DNA from: Paraburkholderia graminis C4D1M
GTDB taxonomy: Bacteria; Pseudomonadota; Gammaproteobacteria; Burkholderiales; Burkholderiaceae
DNA length: 64,000 nucleotides
Assembly (NCBI RefSeq): GCF_000172415.1
Contig: NZ_ABLD01000001.1
Span: forward strand, 248,001-312,000
Reading direction: 5' to 3'
Shown: in pieces, positions 1-8,326 of the stretch
How positions within the stretch are numbered: the stretch's first letter is position 1
How the letters are laid out: every line of letters starts with the position of its first letter
Made by a program: the position numbers and the translations under genes
The notes under the pieces: generated by a model
What the model was told of the DNA's origin: nothing
Seen by the model: only the letters and a program-made list of their open reading frames with translations
Databases searched by the model: none

Positions 1-810
1 TACACGACAGTACCCGATGTGACCACCAGTTCGCTTTCGATCAATAGCGGCACCACTGGCAATCCCGGATTCGGCCAGACACAACTGGGCGGTGGCTTCA
101 CGCTCAGCAAGTCATTTCCGTTGTATCTGGAAGGCACGCTGGCGTATAGCCGCTACGATCCGACATTTGTCGCCACGGATGGCGCGCAACAGCGGCCATT
201 GCCGACGCGCTGGAACACGTTCAGCACGACGGCGGGCATCGGGTGGGACTTCCACATCACCGATGAACTGGTATTTCGGCCGATACTGAACGGCACCATC
301 GGGCGCGTTTCGAGCGATCTGAGGGTAGGGCAGACGGTTATCAATCGCGTCACGGACAGCAATCTGCAGTTTCTCGACAACGGCTCACTCGACGCATACG
401 GCTATGGCGGCTCGCTCATGCTCGATTACGAGCACTATCGGGAGAACTATGAAATCGACGTCGAACTTCGTGCGACGGATATCTATCTTCGCAGCTTCGG
501 TGGCTCGTCCGAGGCGGTGCAGGGTTCGGCGACCGCGCAGCAGTTCAGCCTGTGGGCCCGCTGGCGCGCGCCTACCGGTTGGCACGCGCTGGACCGGCCC
601 GTGCGCTACGTGCTCGAAACTGCCTATTCGCACTATTTCGGGGACAGCGCGGGCGTGCTCGGATTCAACGACCTGACGTCATTGGGTGTGGGACTTGAAC
701 TCGATAGCAGCAGGTATCCCGTTGTCATTACCCGCACACGGTTGATCGCAAGGTATGTTTTCGGGCACAACGTGCACGGCGTTTCGATCGGCTTCGCTGT
801 GAGTTTTTAA
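1..810 (+). CDS. Outer-membrane autotransporter-like beta-barrel protein, 5' end missing
   Basis: The frame is open from the first base, so the gene begins before the window. The visible part is rich in alternating polar and hydrophobic strands (for example YEIDVELRATDIYL) and ends VSIGFAVSF, with the C-terminal phenylalanine typical of outer-membrane barrels recognised by the BAM machinery. Length and strand pattern fit the solitary autotransporter-like barrel family. It would sit in the outer membrane; no passenger domain is visible. A GTG at 19 could serve as a start, but no signal peptide follows it, which favours truncation by the window edge. Function beyond a barrel is not known. Confidence 0.7.
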   Translation, partial: YTTVPDVTTSSLSINSGTTGNPGFGQTQLGGGFTLSKSFPLYLEGTLAYSRYDPTFVATDGAQQRPLPTRWNTFSTTAGIGWDFHITDELVFRPILNGTIGRVSSDLRVGQTVINRVTDSNLQFLDNGSLDAYGYGGSLMLDYEHYRENYEIDVELRATDIYLRSFGGSSEAVQGSATAQQFSLWARWRAPTGWHALDRPVRYVLETAYSHYFGDSAGVLGFNDLTSLGVGLELDSSRYPVVITRTRLIARYVFGHNVHGVSIGFAVSF

Positions 811-977
811 CGCAGCGGGCGGCGAGAAGAATGCGACTCATGTCTTCCTGCCACCGCTGCACGGCGCTCGCGTTGAACGGCGCTGGTTTTCTTCGGCACG
901 TATACGACCAGTTCTGGAAAACATGGCTCCGCCGCACTAATATGTTTAGAGAACCAGCGCTGATTGCCGAGGTCGTG

Positions 978-1196
978 ATGAAAAAATCGGAAAGACGGGT
1001 TGCAATCGCATTGGTCGGCGTCGCTATCTGGCTGGCTGGTCTCTATGCGACCATCACTGGCTTGCTGTACGACCGCCAACCCGAATTCCGCTATGGCGTA
1101 CTCGCGGTTTTTCTGGGTATCGCGATCGCGGTGATTGCGCTCAACCTGATATCCGTTCCAGGCCTCTCCAGCAAAAAGAAGCCGGTCTCACGATAG
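978..1196 (+). CDS. Small two-helix inner-membrane protein, unknown function
   Basis: A 72-residue protein begins MKKSERRVAI, with a positive N-terminus followed by two predicted membrane helices (about residues 9-29 and 40-60) and a lysine-rich end (SSKKKPVSR). The ATG at 978 is chosen because the basic N-terminus directly precedes the first helix; an in-frame ATG at 942 is an alternative. It lies alone between the barrel protein and the amidotransferase gene. I do not recognise a family. Confidence 0.55.
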   Translation: MKKSERRVAIALVGVAIWLAGLYATITGLLYDRQPEFRYGVLAVFLGIAIAVIALNLISVPGLSSKKKPVSR

Positions 1197-1335
1197 CACT
1201 GTGCGTGCTGCGGACCAGCTTCTCACCCGAGTGGCGCGGGCGGTTTGTTCTTTCCCTTCTTGATGACGTTCTGGATAGCGCTCCGCTGCAACTGGCTGGC
1301 GGAATTAGCGCGTATCCGATACACGGAGACATCTC

Positions 1336-2169
1336 ATGTGCCGCTGGCTCGCTTATTCCGGCAATCCCCTTCAGCTTGAAACGGTGCTTTTCAACGCGAA
1401 GCATTCGCTGATCGATCAAAGCCTTCATTCGCGTCTCGGCCACACGACGACCAATGGCGACGGTTTCGGGATCGGCTGGTACGGCCATCCGACCGACATT
1501 CCGTTTCGATACCGCTGCATTCAGCCGGCATGGAGCGACCGCAACCTGCGCGAAGCGGCGCGGGCAATCCACGCGCCGATGTTCATGGCGCACATCCGGG
1601 CCGCGACCGACACGCCGTCACAGGAGACCAACTGTCATCCGTTTCGTCATGGCCGCTGGCTGTTCGCGCACAACGGAGTAGTGCGCAAGTATCCGGCCGT
1701 GCGCCGCGACCTGATGGTCGCGATTGCGCCCGAACTGTTCGCTTCTATCGAGGGCTCGACCGACTCGGAAGTGCTGTTCTTCCTCGCGCTAACCTTTGGT
1801 CTGGAACTCGCGCCTGTCACTGCGCTCGAGAGGATGGTCGCGTTCGTCGAAGAAACGGGCCGCCGCCACGGCGTTGAAGAGCCGCTGAACATGACCGTCT
1901 GTGCAACCGACGGCGAGCAGATTATCGCTGTGCGTTATTCGAGCGAACGGCAGTCCCGCACGCTGTTTCACAATACGTCGTTCCGTCAAATGCACGAGTT
2001 GTATCCCGACGATCCGCGCATTGCGATGGCCGGGCAGGACGCGTTTCTGGTCGTGTCGGAGCCGCTCGCCGATTTGCCGGGCTGGTGGCAGGAGATTCCG
2101 GAGAGCACGGCGGTGGTTGCGCGCGGCGGCGAGGTCGAGCGGTTTGCATTCGAGCCGCGAGCGGCTTGA
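1336..2169 (+). CDS. Class II glutamine amidotransferase, YafJ type
   Basis: The 277-residue protein starts MCRWLAYSG; after removal of Met the Cys becomes the N-terminal nucleophile of class II (Ntn) amidotransferases. Other family blocks are visible: GDGFGIGWYG near residue 40, AHIRAATDT near 87 and the NCHPFRHGRWLFAHNG segment near 98. Known relatives hydrolyse glutamine or act on gamma-glutamyl compounds; the acceptor of YafJ proteins is not settled. The start is preceded by GGAGACATCTC. It stands alone and converges on the BON gene. Full length for the family. Confidence 0.88.
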   Translation: MCRWLAYSGNPLQLETVLFNAKHSLIDQSLHSRLGHTTTNGDGFGIGWYGHPTDIPFRYRCIQPAWSDRNLREAARAIHAPMFMAHIRAATDTPSQETNCHPFRHGRWLFAHNGVVRKYPAVRRDLMVAIAPELFASIEGSTDSEVLFFLALTFGLELAPVTALERMVAFVEETGRRHGVEEPLNMTVCATDGEQIIAVRYSSERQSRTLFHNTSFRQMHELYPDDPRIAMAGQDAFLVVSEPLADLPGWWQEIPESTAVVARGGEVERFAFEPRAA

Positions 2170-2182
2170 CGATCGTCGCAAG

Positions 2183-2202
2183 CGCCGCGCTTGTCCGCGG
2201 CG
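2183..2202. terminator. Hairpin between convergent genes
   Basis: Arms CGCCGCG and CGCGGCG enclose a six-base loop between the YafJ-type gene and the BON gene, which face each other. There is no clear T tract on either strand, so a terminator role is only inferred from position. Confidence 0.3.
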
Positions 2203-2207
2203 AAGCG

Positions 2208-2561
2208 TTAATACCCTTTCGTGTAAAGCGAGAGATGGTTGCTCACCGACGTTACACCCGGCACGCTCATCGCCACCTCTGCTGCCTGCTCGATCTGAGG
2301 ACCGTCCGGCACGCTTCCGGATAATGTCACGACACCGCCACGCGCCTTGACGAATACGTTCGATACGTTGAAGTTGGGCGCTCTCGACAACGCCTTGCGA
2401 ACGTCGCGGGCCAGCTTCTTGTCCGCCTGCGTGGCACTGCCTGAACCTGCGCCGGGACTCGACGCCACCGGCATGGCGTTGGCGGTTTGCGCATGGACGT
2501 TTGGCATTAACGCGACACATCCCGCGAAGACAAAACAACTCACGGCGTGCGGTGTTTTCAT
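2208..2561 (-). CDS. Periplasmic BON-domain protein
   Basis: From the ATG at 2561 (preceded by AGGAGAGGCAATC on the minus strand) the product is 117 residues with a signal peptide ending near NVHAQ. The mature part contains one BON domain, about residues 47-114, with the usual alternation: DKKLARDVRKALSRA, a strand with GGVVTLSGSV, and AMSVPGVTSVSNHL. BON domains bind phospholipid membranes, and such proteins are often envelope-stress components like OsmY. The frame runs on upstream, but the strong ribosome site and signal peptide decide the start. Confidence 0.85.
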   Translation of the reverse strand: MKTPHAVSCFVFAGCVALMPNVHAQTANAMPVASSPGAGSGSATQADKKLARDVRKALSRAPNFNVSNVFVKARGGVVTLSGSVPDGPQIEQAAEVAMSVPGVTSVSNHLSLYTKGY

Positions 2562-2824
2562 GATTGCCTCTCCTGTTGATTCCGACGTTCGTGAATCAAA
2601 GATAGCCAACGTTGCGCGCCGATCAAATGTCATTCTGCAAATAACTACGCAGCTTGAAAGGCGCCACGCGGCCCAGTTTTTAAACCAGCCCCGCGAGGTG
2701 TAGGACCAAGGTCCTATTGGCCTGGTATATCGGCTGGTTAAGCTTGTAAAGAGCGAGCGGATGGACCGATGAGCTGCCAAGTACTCACAGGTGCCATGCG
2801 AGCCTGCAATGATATCGAACTGGA

Positions 2825-3049
2825 GTGGCCGTGGAATTTGTCCTGTTACTCGCAATCTTTTTGACATCGAGTGGCTTTCTTATAGCGGCTCCGCGTACAC
2901 CGGAACCGCCTGCCGCCGTCGCTGCCGTGACGCCGTCTGCCGTTGGCTCTATCGCGGCTAGCGAGGTCGCGTTGCCACCACCCTCTGAATCCGCCGCGAC
3001 GGTAACCGTATCCAGTGCCCATGCTCTGGAGCCGGCCCGTCAGCAGTAA
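2825..3049 (+). CDS. Possible small secreted Ala/Pro/Ser-rich protein
   Basis: A 74-codon frame starting at GTG encodes a hydrophobic first 20 residues (VEFVLLLAIFLTSSGFLI) followed by a low-complexity Ala, Pro, Val and Ser tail. That looks like a signal sequence or anchor with a disordered extension. There is only a weak ribosome site (CTGGAG). It lies just upstream of the lipoprotein operon on the same strand. I do not recognise it and it may be a chance frame. Confidence 0.35.
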   Translation: MAVEFVLLLAIFLTSSGFLIAAPRTPEPPAAVAAVTPSAVGSIAASEVALPPPSESAATVTVSSAHALEPARQQ

Positions 3050-3115
3050 CTCGAGGACCACCGCGGCGTTGATCCACGCGCCTTTTCAAAAGCAACATTC
3101 AACCGGACGTGAAAA

Positions 3116-3463
3116 ATGAAACCGTTATCGCTTCTTGTCGTGACCGTTGCTGTGTCAGCCTGTGCAAACCAACCCATGCCGCCGGGCGCGCAAGCGGTCG
3201 GAGAAAGCCAACGGTCTGCTCCTGTCGTCGCGCAATGCATCGCGAAGGACTGGGCCGACCGGTCGCAACAACAGGTCATATCGCAGGTGATCGTGGCGAA
3301 CGACCAGGCCATGGATGTCTATGTGCCAGGTCAGCAGCCTCCGGGTGGCGCAGCCGCCGTGGTGCGGCCATCGTGGACGGGTAATAGCAAAACGTCGGTC
3401 GGCTTCCGTGCAGGTAGCGGGGGAGGCAGCAATGCGATGGGAGATGTAGGAGGCTGCCTTTAG
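3116..3463 (+). CDS. Small lipoprotein, unknown function
   Basis: The 115-residue product starts MKPLSLLVVTVAVSACANQ, a short signal peptide with the lipobox VSAC, so the mature protein should be lipid-anchored at Cys16. The rest is small, with a QCIAKDWADRS segment and a Gly/Ser-rich C-terminal third. It precedes the two LssY_C-like lipoproteins on the same strand by 85 bases and may be the first gene of that operon. No named family was recognised. Confidence 0.7.
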   Translation: MKPLSLLVVTVAVSACANQPMPPGAQAVGESQRSAPVVAQCIAKDWADRSQQQVISQVIVANDQAMDVYVPGQQPPGGAAAVVRPSWTGNSKTSVGFRAGSGGGSNAMGDVGGCL

Positions 3464-3548
3464 GCGGCGAACAGGTACTCAAATGACTCTGCCTCCAGAA
3501 GCATTCACCCCGGTTCACTGACGGGAACGCCGCCCCGGGTCGCGGCAA

Positions 3549-4850
3549 ATGGGTGACGCGATGGATCACATCGTGAATCGACTGCTGCCTGCAGTTGTCG
3601 TTGCTTTCATGCTATGCGGTTGCGCCATCACGTTGCCGGGCGCCGGCGGACTCGACTATCAAAGCCGCGCCGTCACACGTAGCGAACGAGGACTCCGTGT
3701 TTCCGGCTCGGTGCTTTCGGCTGAAGAGAGCGAGAGCGTTTATGGCGTAGCGCTCGCAAAAAAGGGCATTCAGCCCGTATGGGTCGAGGTGCAAAACGAC
3801 GACACGTCCAGCTACTTTCTGATGTCGCCGGGCCTCGACCCCAACTTCTTTCCCGCCTCCGAAGCGGCCGAAGCATTCGCCGGCAGCAAATCGTCGGTGG
3901 CAGGCGATGACATCGAGCGACGTTTTCGCGCACTCGCCTTCCGTAACCCCGTGCTGCCGGGCCACACTGTGTCCGGTTATATCCTGACCAATCTCTCCGA
4001 GGGCGCCAAGCTCATTCAGCTCGATCTTGTCGCAAGCGGTCGGGCACAAACATTTTCCTTCCTCATGGTGGTGCCCGGCTTTTACGCGGATTACCACGTT
4101 AGCGCGGTGTTTCGCCGTGAGGTCTATCCGCCGGGGAGGATGGTGGACTACACCGACGACAGCGCGTTGCGCGCCGCGCTCGAATCGCTTCCGTGCTGCG
4201 CAACCAGCGAAGACGGCGCGAAGAATGGCGACCCGCTCAATCTCGTTATCGTGGGCGGTCTCGACGACGCATTTCCCGCACTCGTTAGACGAGGCTGGAG
4301 TCCGACCGAACAGAAATGGTCCGGCTCGATCATGAAGACCGTCACGTCCGCATTTTCCGGCGAGCGCTATGTCAATGCACCCGTGAGCGATCTCTATCTG
4401 TTCGGGCGGGCGCAGGACCTCGCATTGCAGAAGGCGCGCGACACCATCCACCAGCGCAATCACTTGCGGCTCTGGCTCAGCCCGATGCGCTACCGTGGCA
4501 AGCCCGTGTGGGTCGGTCAGATCAGCCGGGATATCGGCGTGCGTCTGACATTTCACTCACCCACGCTGACGACGCACAAGATCGATCCCGATGTAGACGA
4601 AGCACGTACTGCGCTGACCGAGGACATGGCCTATTCGCAGAACCTGCAGAAGATCGGCTTCGTGAAAGGAGTCGGCGCAGCCCCGCAAAACGCACCGGGC
4701 CAGAATCTGACTACCGACCCGTACTACACCGACGGCCTTCGCCAGGTCCTCGTATTCGACCGGCAGCCCACCTCGCTCTCGGGTATCGAATTTTTTCCAT
4801 GGGAGTCGGTTGCAAAGTTCAACGCCGTGCCCGCGGGAGCAGATCAATGA
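3549..4850 (+). CDS. LssY_C-like lipoprotein 1
   Basis: The 433-residue protein has a signal peptide with lipobox LCGC near residue 25. The C-terminal half (about 190-400) has the pattern of the LssY C-terminal family: GDPLNLVIVGG, a W-rich segment, LFGRAQDLALQKA, HLRLWLSPMRYRGKPVWVGQ, and THKIDPDVDEART. In Legionella the LssY name comes from a type I secretion locus, but the biochemical role of this domain is unknown. The last codons overlap the next gene by ATGA, so the two are probably translated together. It is paralogous to the next gene. Confidence 0.75.
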   Translation: MGDAMDHIVNRLLPAVVVAFMLCGCAITLPGAGGLDYQSRAVTRSERGLRVSGSVLSAEESESVYGVALAKKGIQPVWVEVQNDDTSSYFLMSPGLDPNFFPASEAAEAFAGSKSSVAGDDIERRFRALAFRNPVLPGHTVSGYILTNLSEGAKLIQLDLVASGRAQTFSFLMVVPGFYADYHVSAVFRREVYPPGRMVDYTDDSALRAALESLPCCATSEDGAKNGDPLNLVIVGGLDDAFPALVRRGWSPTEQKWSGSIMKTVTSAFSGERYVNAPVSDLYLFGRAQDLALQKARDTIHQRNHLRLWLSPMRYRGKPVWVGQISRDIGVRLTFHSPTLTTHKIDPDVDEARTALTEDMAYSQNLQKIGFVKGVGAAPQNAPGQNLTTDPYYTDGLRQVLVFDRQPTSLSGIEFFPWESVAKFNAVPAGADQ

Positions 4851-6100
4851 ACGAATGGTCAACGCTTTGGCGTGCGTTGACGCGCGTTGCCGGCAGCGTT
4901 GTGCTTCTATTCGTTTGTGGCGGCTGTGCGACCTGGACCGCGCCCGTCAGCACCGACGATGCGCCGCTGCGGCAGCGTGCGGTGAGCGACACGAGGCAAG
5001 GCGCGCGCGTCAGCGTAGCCGTTCTAGGCGCCGACGACAGCAGGCGCATGATCGGCGCCGACATCGGCAGCAGCAACATTCAGCCGCTCTGGATCGAAGT
5101 CGAGAACCATACACCGCAAGCGTTATGGTTGCTGCACTCCGGAACCGACCCGGACTACTTTTCGCCACTCGAAGTCGCATGGTCCATGCACACGCTTCTC
5201 GGCGGCGCGACGAACGCGGACATCGACAGCCACTTGAACAAGCTTGGATTCAAAAATCCCGTCCCGGCTGGAGAAACGCGCAGCGGCTTTCTTTTCGCCA
5301 ATCCTGACCGGCAGATCAAGCTCGTCAACATCGATCTTTTCGCAAGCAGAACACTGATTCCTTTCTCGCTGTTTCTACCCGTACCGGACGATGCCGCCGA
5401 CCCGCGTTTCGCGCTCACTCCATTCCAGTACCAGCAGGCGGCTTTCACCGACTACCACGACCTCGCGTCGCTGCGGGCCGCGCTCGAACGGATGCCGCGC
5501 TGCGCGACGAGCGAGAATGGCGAGACCGAAGGCGATCCTCTGAATGTGATCGTGATCGGCAAACTGGGAGACATCGGCGCCGCGATGGTGCGCCGTAGCT
5601 ATCGCCGGGAGATGCGAAAGAGCGACTATTCGCAGTGGCTATTTGGACGCACGCCCGACGTCGTGCTGCGCAAGCAGGCCCAGGCGGGTGCGTTGTCGAC
5701 TTCATTGCGCGCGTGGCTCACGCCCATTCGCTTTAACGGCGACCCGGTGTATGTCGCGCAAGCCGGACGTCCTGTCGGGGGCCGCTTCGCGCATCACGAT
5801 ACGGCGGATGACACGCTTCATGATGACGTCGACGAGGCCAGGAACTTCCTCATCCAGGACATGATGTATTCGGGCGGTCTCGACAAGCTCGGTTTTGTGT
5901 ACGGCGTCGGTCCATCGCCACAGGCACAGCCGCGGACAACGCTGAACGGCGCGCCGTATGACACCGACGGACTACGCGCCGTGATGTTCTTCGCCACTCG
6001 TCCGCTCAGTTTTGCGAACGTGGAAATGCTCCAGTGGGTGCCATACCTCGAGCAGCGCGAGTCCTCCACGAACCGGGAGGGTGGCGATGCCGGCAAGTAA
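4847..6100 (+). CDS. LssY_C-like lipoprotein 2
   Basis: The ATG at 4847 overlaps the preceding stop (ATGA), giving a 417-residue product. It has its own signal peptide with lipobox CGGC near residue 26. It repeats the architecture of the upstream protein: GDPLNVIVIGKLG, LFGRTPDVVLRKQ, LRAWLTPIRFNGDPVYVAQ and DVDEARNFLIQDM appear in the same order, so the pair is an old tandem duplication that has diverged well. Both halves keep the same spacing, which argues that the N-terminal region is also a conserved domain. Likely anchored in the envelope; activity unknown. Confidence 0.75.
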   Translation: MNEWSTLWRALTRVAGSVVLLFVCGGCATWTAPVSTDDAPLRQRAVSDTRQGARVSVAVLGADDSRRMIGADIGSSNIQPLWIEVENHTPQALWLLHSGTDPDYFSPLEVAWSMHTLLGGATNADIDSHLNKLGFKNPVPAGETRSGFLFANPDRQIKLVNIDLFASRTLIPFSLFLPVPDDAADPRFALTPFQYQQAAFTDYHDLASLRAALERMPRCATSENGETEGDPLNVIVIGKLGDIGAAMVRRSYRREMRKSDYSQWLFGRTPDVVLRKQAQAGALSTSLRAWLTPIRFNGDPVYVAQAGRPVGGRFAHHDTADDTLHDDVDEARNFLIQDMMYSGGLDKLGFVYGVGPSPQAQPRTTLNGAPYDTDGLRAVMFFATRPLSFANVEMLQWVPYLEQRESSTNREGGDAGK

Positions 6101-7241
6101 GGCGGTCTGTCAGCAACGAAGCGGCGCGGTGCGCCGGCGCGTTGTGCATCGGCGGGCATGGAGCAGGCACTGCATGCACGGCGCGGCGCTAGCGGTCATT
6201 CTTGCGCTAACGGCATGCGCAACGAAGCCGCTCATTCCCTACTCGACGGAGACGCCGCCCCTCGCTCTCGTGGCGGCATCGCAGGCCGGCGTGCAAGACA
6301 AGCGGGCCCGCTTTCGCGAGATTTACTGTGCGGTGCTCGAAGCGCACGGCTCAGCGCTGCCTGACTACCGTCCCTGCGAAGACGCACTCACACGCGTGGG
6401 CGCCGAGCCTGCCGGTACAGGTGCGCCCGTCGATCTCGGGCAATCGGCACGCCACCTCATCGCGGCAGTGGTGCCCGGCATCGGGTACGACTGCTTCAGG
6501 CCGTGGCTAAATCCTCCGAACACCGTCGTTCAAAACCTGCGGCAATCCGGTTACGACGGGATCATGCTGAAGGTGGACGGGCTGTCGGGCTCGGCGAACA
6601 ATGCACGCCAGATCCGCGACGCCGTGATGGCCATGCCGATGTCCGAAGGCGCAGCGCAACTGGTGCTGATCGGCTACTCGAAGGGCGCGGCCGATATTCT
6701 CGAGGCCGTCGTCGCGTATCCGGAGATTCGCAGCCGCGTGGCGGCTGTCGTCAGCGCGGCGGGGGCGGTTGGCGGATCGCCGCTTGCCAACGACGCCGAG
6801 CAATACCAGGCGGACATGCTGCGGCACTTTCCGGGCGCGGCTTGCCACTCGGGAGACGGCGGGGCCGTGCAAAGCCTGCGGCCCGTCACGCGCAGGGCGT
6901 GGATGGCCAACCATCCGCTTCCGCGCGATCTGCGCTACTACTCGCTCGTGACCTTTCCGCAGCCGGAGCGCATTTCGTCGATACTCGAATCGAGCTACGA
7001 AAAACTCTCACGAGTCGACGCCCGCAACGACAGCCAGGTGATCTTCTATGATCAGGTCGTGCCCGGCAGCGTCTTGATGGGTTACGTCAATGCGGATCAT
7101 TGGGCACTGGCCGTGCCTGTCTCTCGAACGCACACGACGATCGCATCGTTGTTCGTCACGCAAAATGCCTACCCTCGCGAGGCACTGACAGAGGCGATTC
7201 TGCGTTTCGTGGAAGAGGATATGGCAACTTCCGGAATGTGA
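6087..7241 (+). CDS. Alpha/beta-hydrolase-like lipoprotein
   Basis: The ATG at 6087, after GGGAGGGTGGCG, overlaps the previous gene by 14 bases and gives 384 residues. A membrane segment with lipobox LTAC (HGAALAVILALTACATK) implies lipid anchoring; because the N-terminal region before it is long and Arg-rich, the ATG at 6174 is an alternative start. The nucleophile elbow GYSKG (about residue 197) and a late NADHWALAVP histidine fit an alpha/beta-hydrolase triad. The substrate is unknown. It completes the operon of lipoproteins and is the only member with a recognisable catalytic motif. Confidence 0.7.
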   Translation: MPASKAVCQQRSGAVRRRVVHRRAWSRHCMHGAALAVILALTACATKPLIPYSTETPPLALVAASQAGVQDKRARFREIYCAVLEAHGSALPDYRPCEDALTRVGAEPAGTGAPVDLGQSARHLIAAVVPGIGYDCFRPWLNPPNTVVQNLRQSGYDGIMLKVDGLSGSANNARQIRDAVMAMPMSEGAAQLVLIGYSKGAADILEAVVAYPEIRSRVAAVVSAAGAVGGSPLANDAEQYQADMLRHFPGAACHSGDGGAVQSLRPVTRRAWMANHPLPRDLRYYSLVTFPQPERISSILESSYEKLSRVDARNDSQVIFYDQVVPGSVLMGYVNADHWALAVPVSRTHTTIASLFVTQNAYPREALTEAILRFVEEDMATSGM

Positions 7242-7331
7242 AGGCAGTGCCTTTATGCAGTACCGCTATTAGCGCGCGGCGCAGCAAAGTAGCGGCGCCG
7301 CGCTCTAAAAGCGACTCAGCTTTACAGCAAC

Positions 7332-8291
7332 TCAAACTTCCGGCTTCAGCCGATACAGTTCCGGCACGAGCGCGAGCAACAGACGCTTCGCCGAAAAAAG
7401 CCGCGGCGAGATATGCGTGGCCACATACCACGTCGCCGCCACATTCATGCTGCGCAGCTTCAGATCGGGGCCGACCAGCGCGCTTGCAAAATGCAGATCG
7501 CCGAGCGTCTTGCCGATGATCTCCTGCTTGATGCGCGCGCGCTCCGGCGGATCGAGCGCAATGAAAGACAGCGCCGACACCTCGTGAAGCAACCGGTACA
7601 TGCTGTTGTAGTGGTGCAGCGTCTTCGTCGTGAACATCGTCGAATCCATGCGCAATCTTCTTTTAAAGAGCGCCTGGTTCAGCACTGCCAGCTTAAGTCG
7701 TTGCTGTAGCAACAACGCAGCGAAGAAGTGATTGTCCTCATACACGATGCCTTCTATGAAACGCAGATTGCCGATGGCCGAACGCCGCGTGATAAAGCAG
7801 CACGGCGAAACAAAATAGCGCCCTTGCCGCAACGATTCGACGACGAACTCTTCCGACCACAACGTCGCGCTTCCGAGCGGCCGGCGGTAGCCGTTGACTT
7901 CCTGCTTGTACATCGGCGCATCGTTCGGGAATACCGCGGCTTCGAACATCACCGCGTCGATCTCGGGATTGCTGAATTCGCGGTGGCAGACGCTCAACGT
8001 GTCGGTGTCGATCAGGTCGTCGCTGTCCATGTAGTACACATACGTGCCCGTGGTCAGCGAAGTGCCGAGATTGCGTGCCGCGGATTGCCCGCGATTCGGC
8101 TGATAGACGTAGCGAAAGCGCGGGTCGCTGTCGCAATAGCGCTGTGCAATCGCGGCGGTGCCGTCCGTGGAGCCGTCGTCGACAAGGATCAGCTCGAAGT
8201 CCGTGAAGGACTGGGCCGCAACGCTCGCGAGCGCTTCGTCGAGATAGTGCTCAACGTTGTAGGCCGGCACGATGATGGAAAAAGCGGGCAT
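7332..8291 (-). CDS. Family 2 glycosyltransferase
   Basis: The product is 319 residues and starts MPAFSIIVPAYNVEHYLDEA, the classic GT-A opening of family 2 transferases. LILVDDGSTDGT near residue 40 and YYMDSDDLID near residue 90 supply the nucleotide-sugar and metal-binding acidic residues. It would transfer sugar from an NDP-sugar to a growing polysaccharide at the cytoplasmic face. The gene follows the flippase gene on the same strand by 35 bases, so they form an operon for a surface glycan. The sugar and acceptor cannot be told. Confidence 0.9.
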   Translation of the reverse strand: MPAFSIIVPAYNVEHYLDEALASVAAQSFTDFELILVDDGSTDGTAAIAQRYCDSDPRFRYVYQPNRGQSAARNLGTSLTTGTYVYYMDSDDLIDTDTLSVCHREFSNPEIDAVMFEAAVFPNDAPMYKQEVNGYRRPLGSATLWSEEFVVESLRQGRYFVSPCCFITRRSAIGNLRFIEGIVYEDNHFFAALLLQQRLKLAVLNQALFKRRLRMDSTMFTTKTLHHYNSMYRLLHEVSALSFIALDPPERARIKQEIIGKTLGDLHFASALVGPDLKLRSMNVAATWYVATHISPRLFSAKRLLLALVPELYRLKPEV

Positions 8292-8326
8292 AAGGCACCT
8301 CGATTGTTTGATAGCAGAACCGCAAC

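Noticed and set aside
3612..4556. A 314-codon minus-strand frame opposite the first LssY_C-like gene
   Set aside because: Opposite a lipoprotein gene with signal peptide and family motifs, and without a start context of its own.
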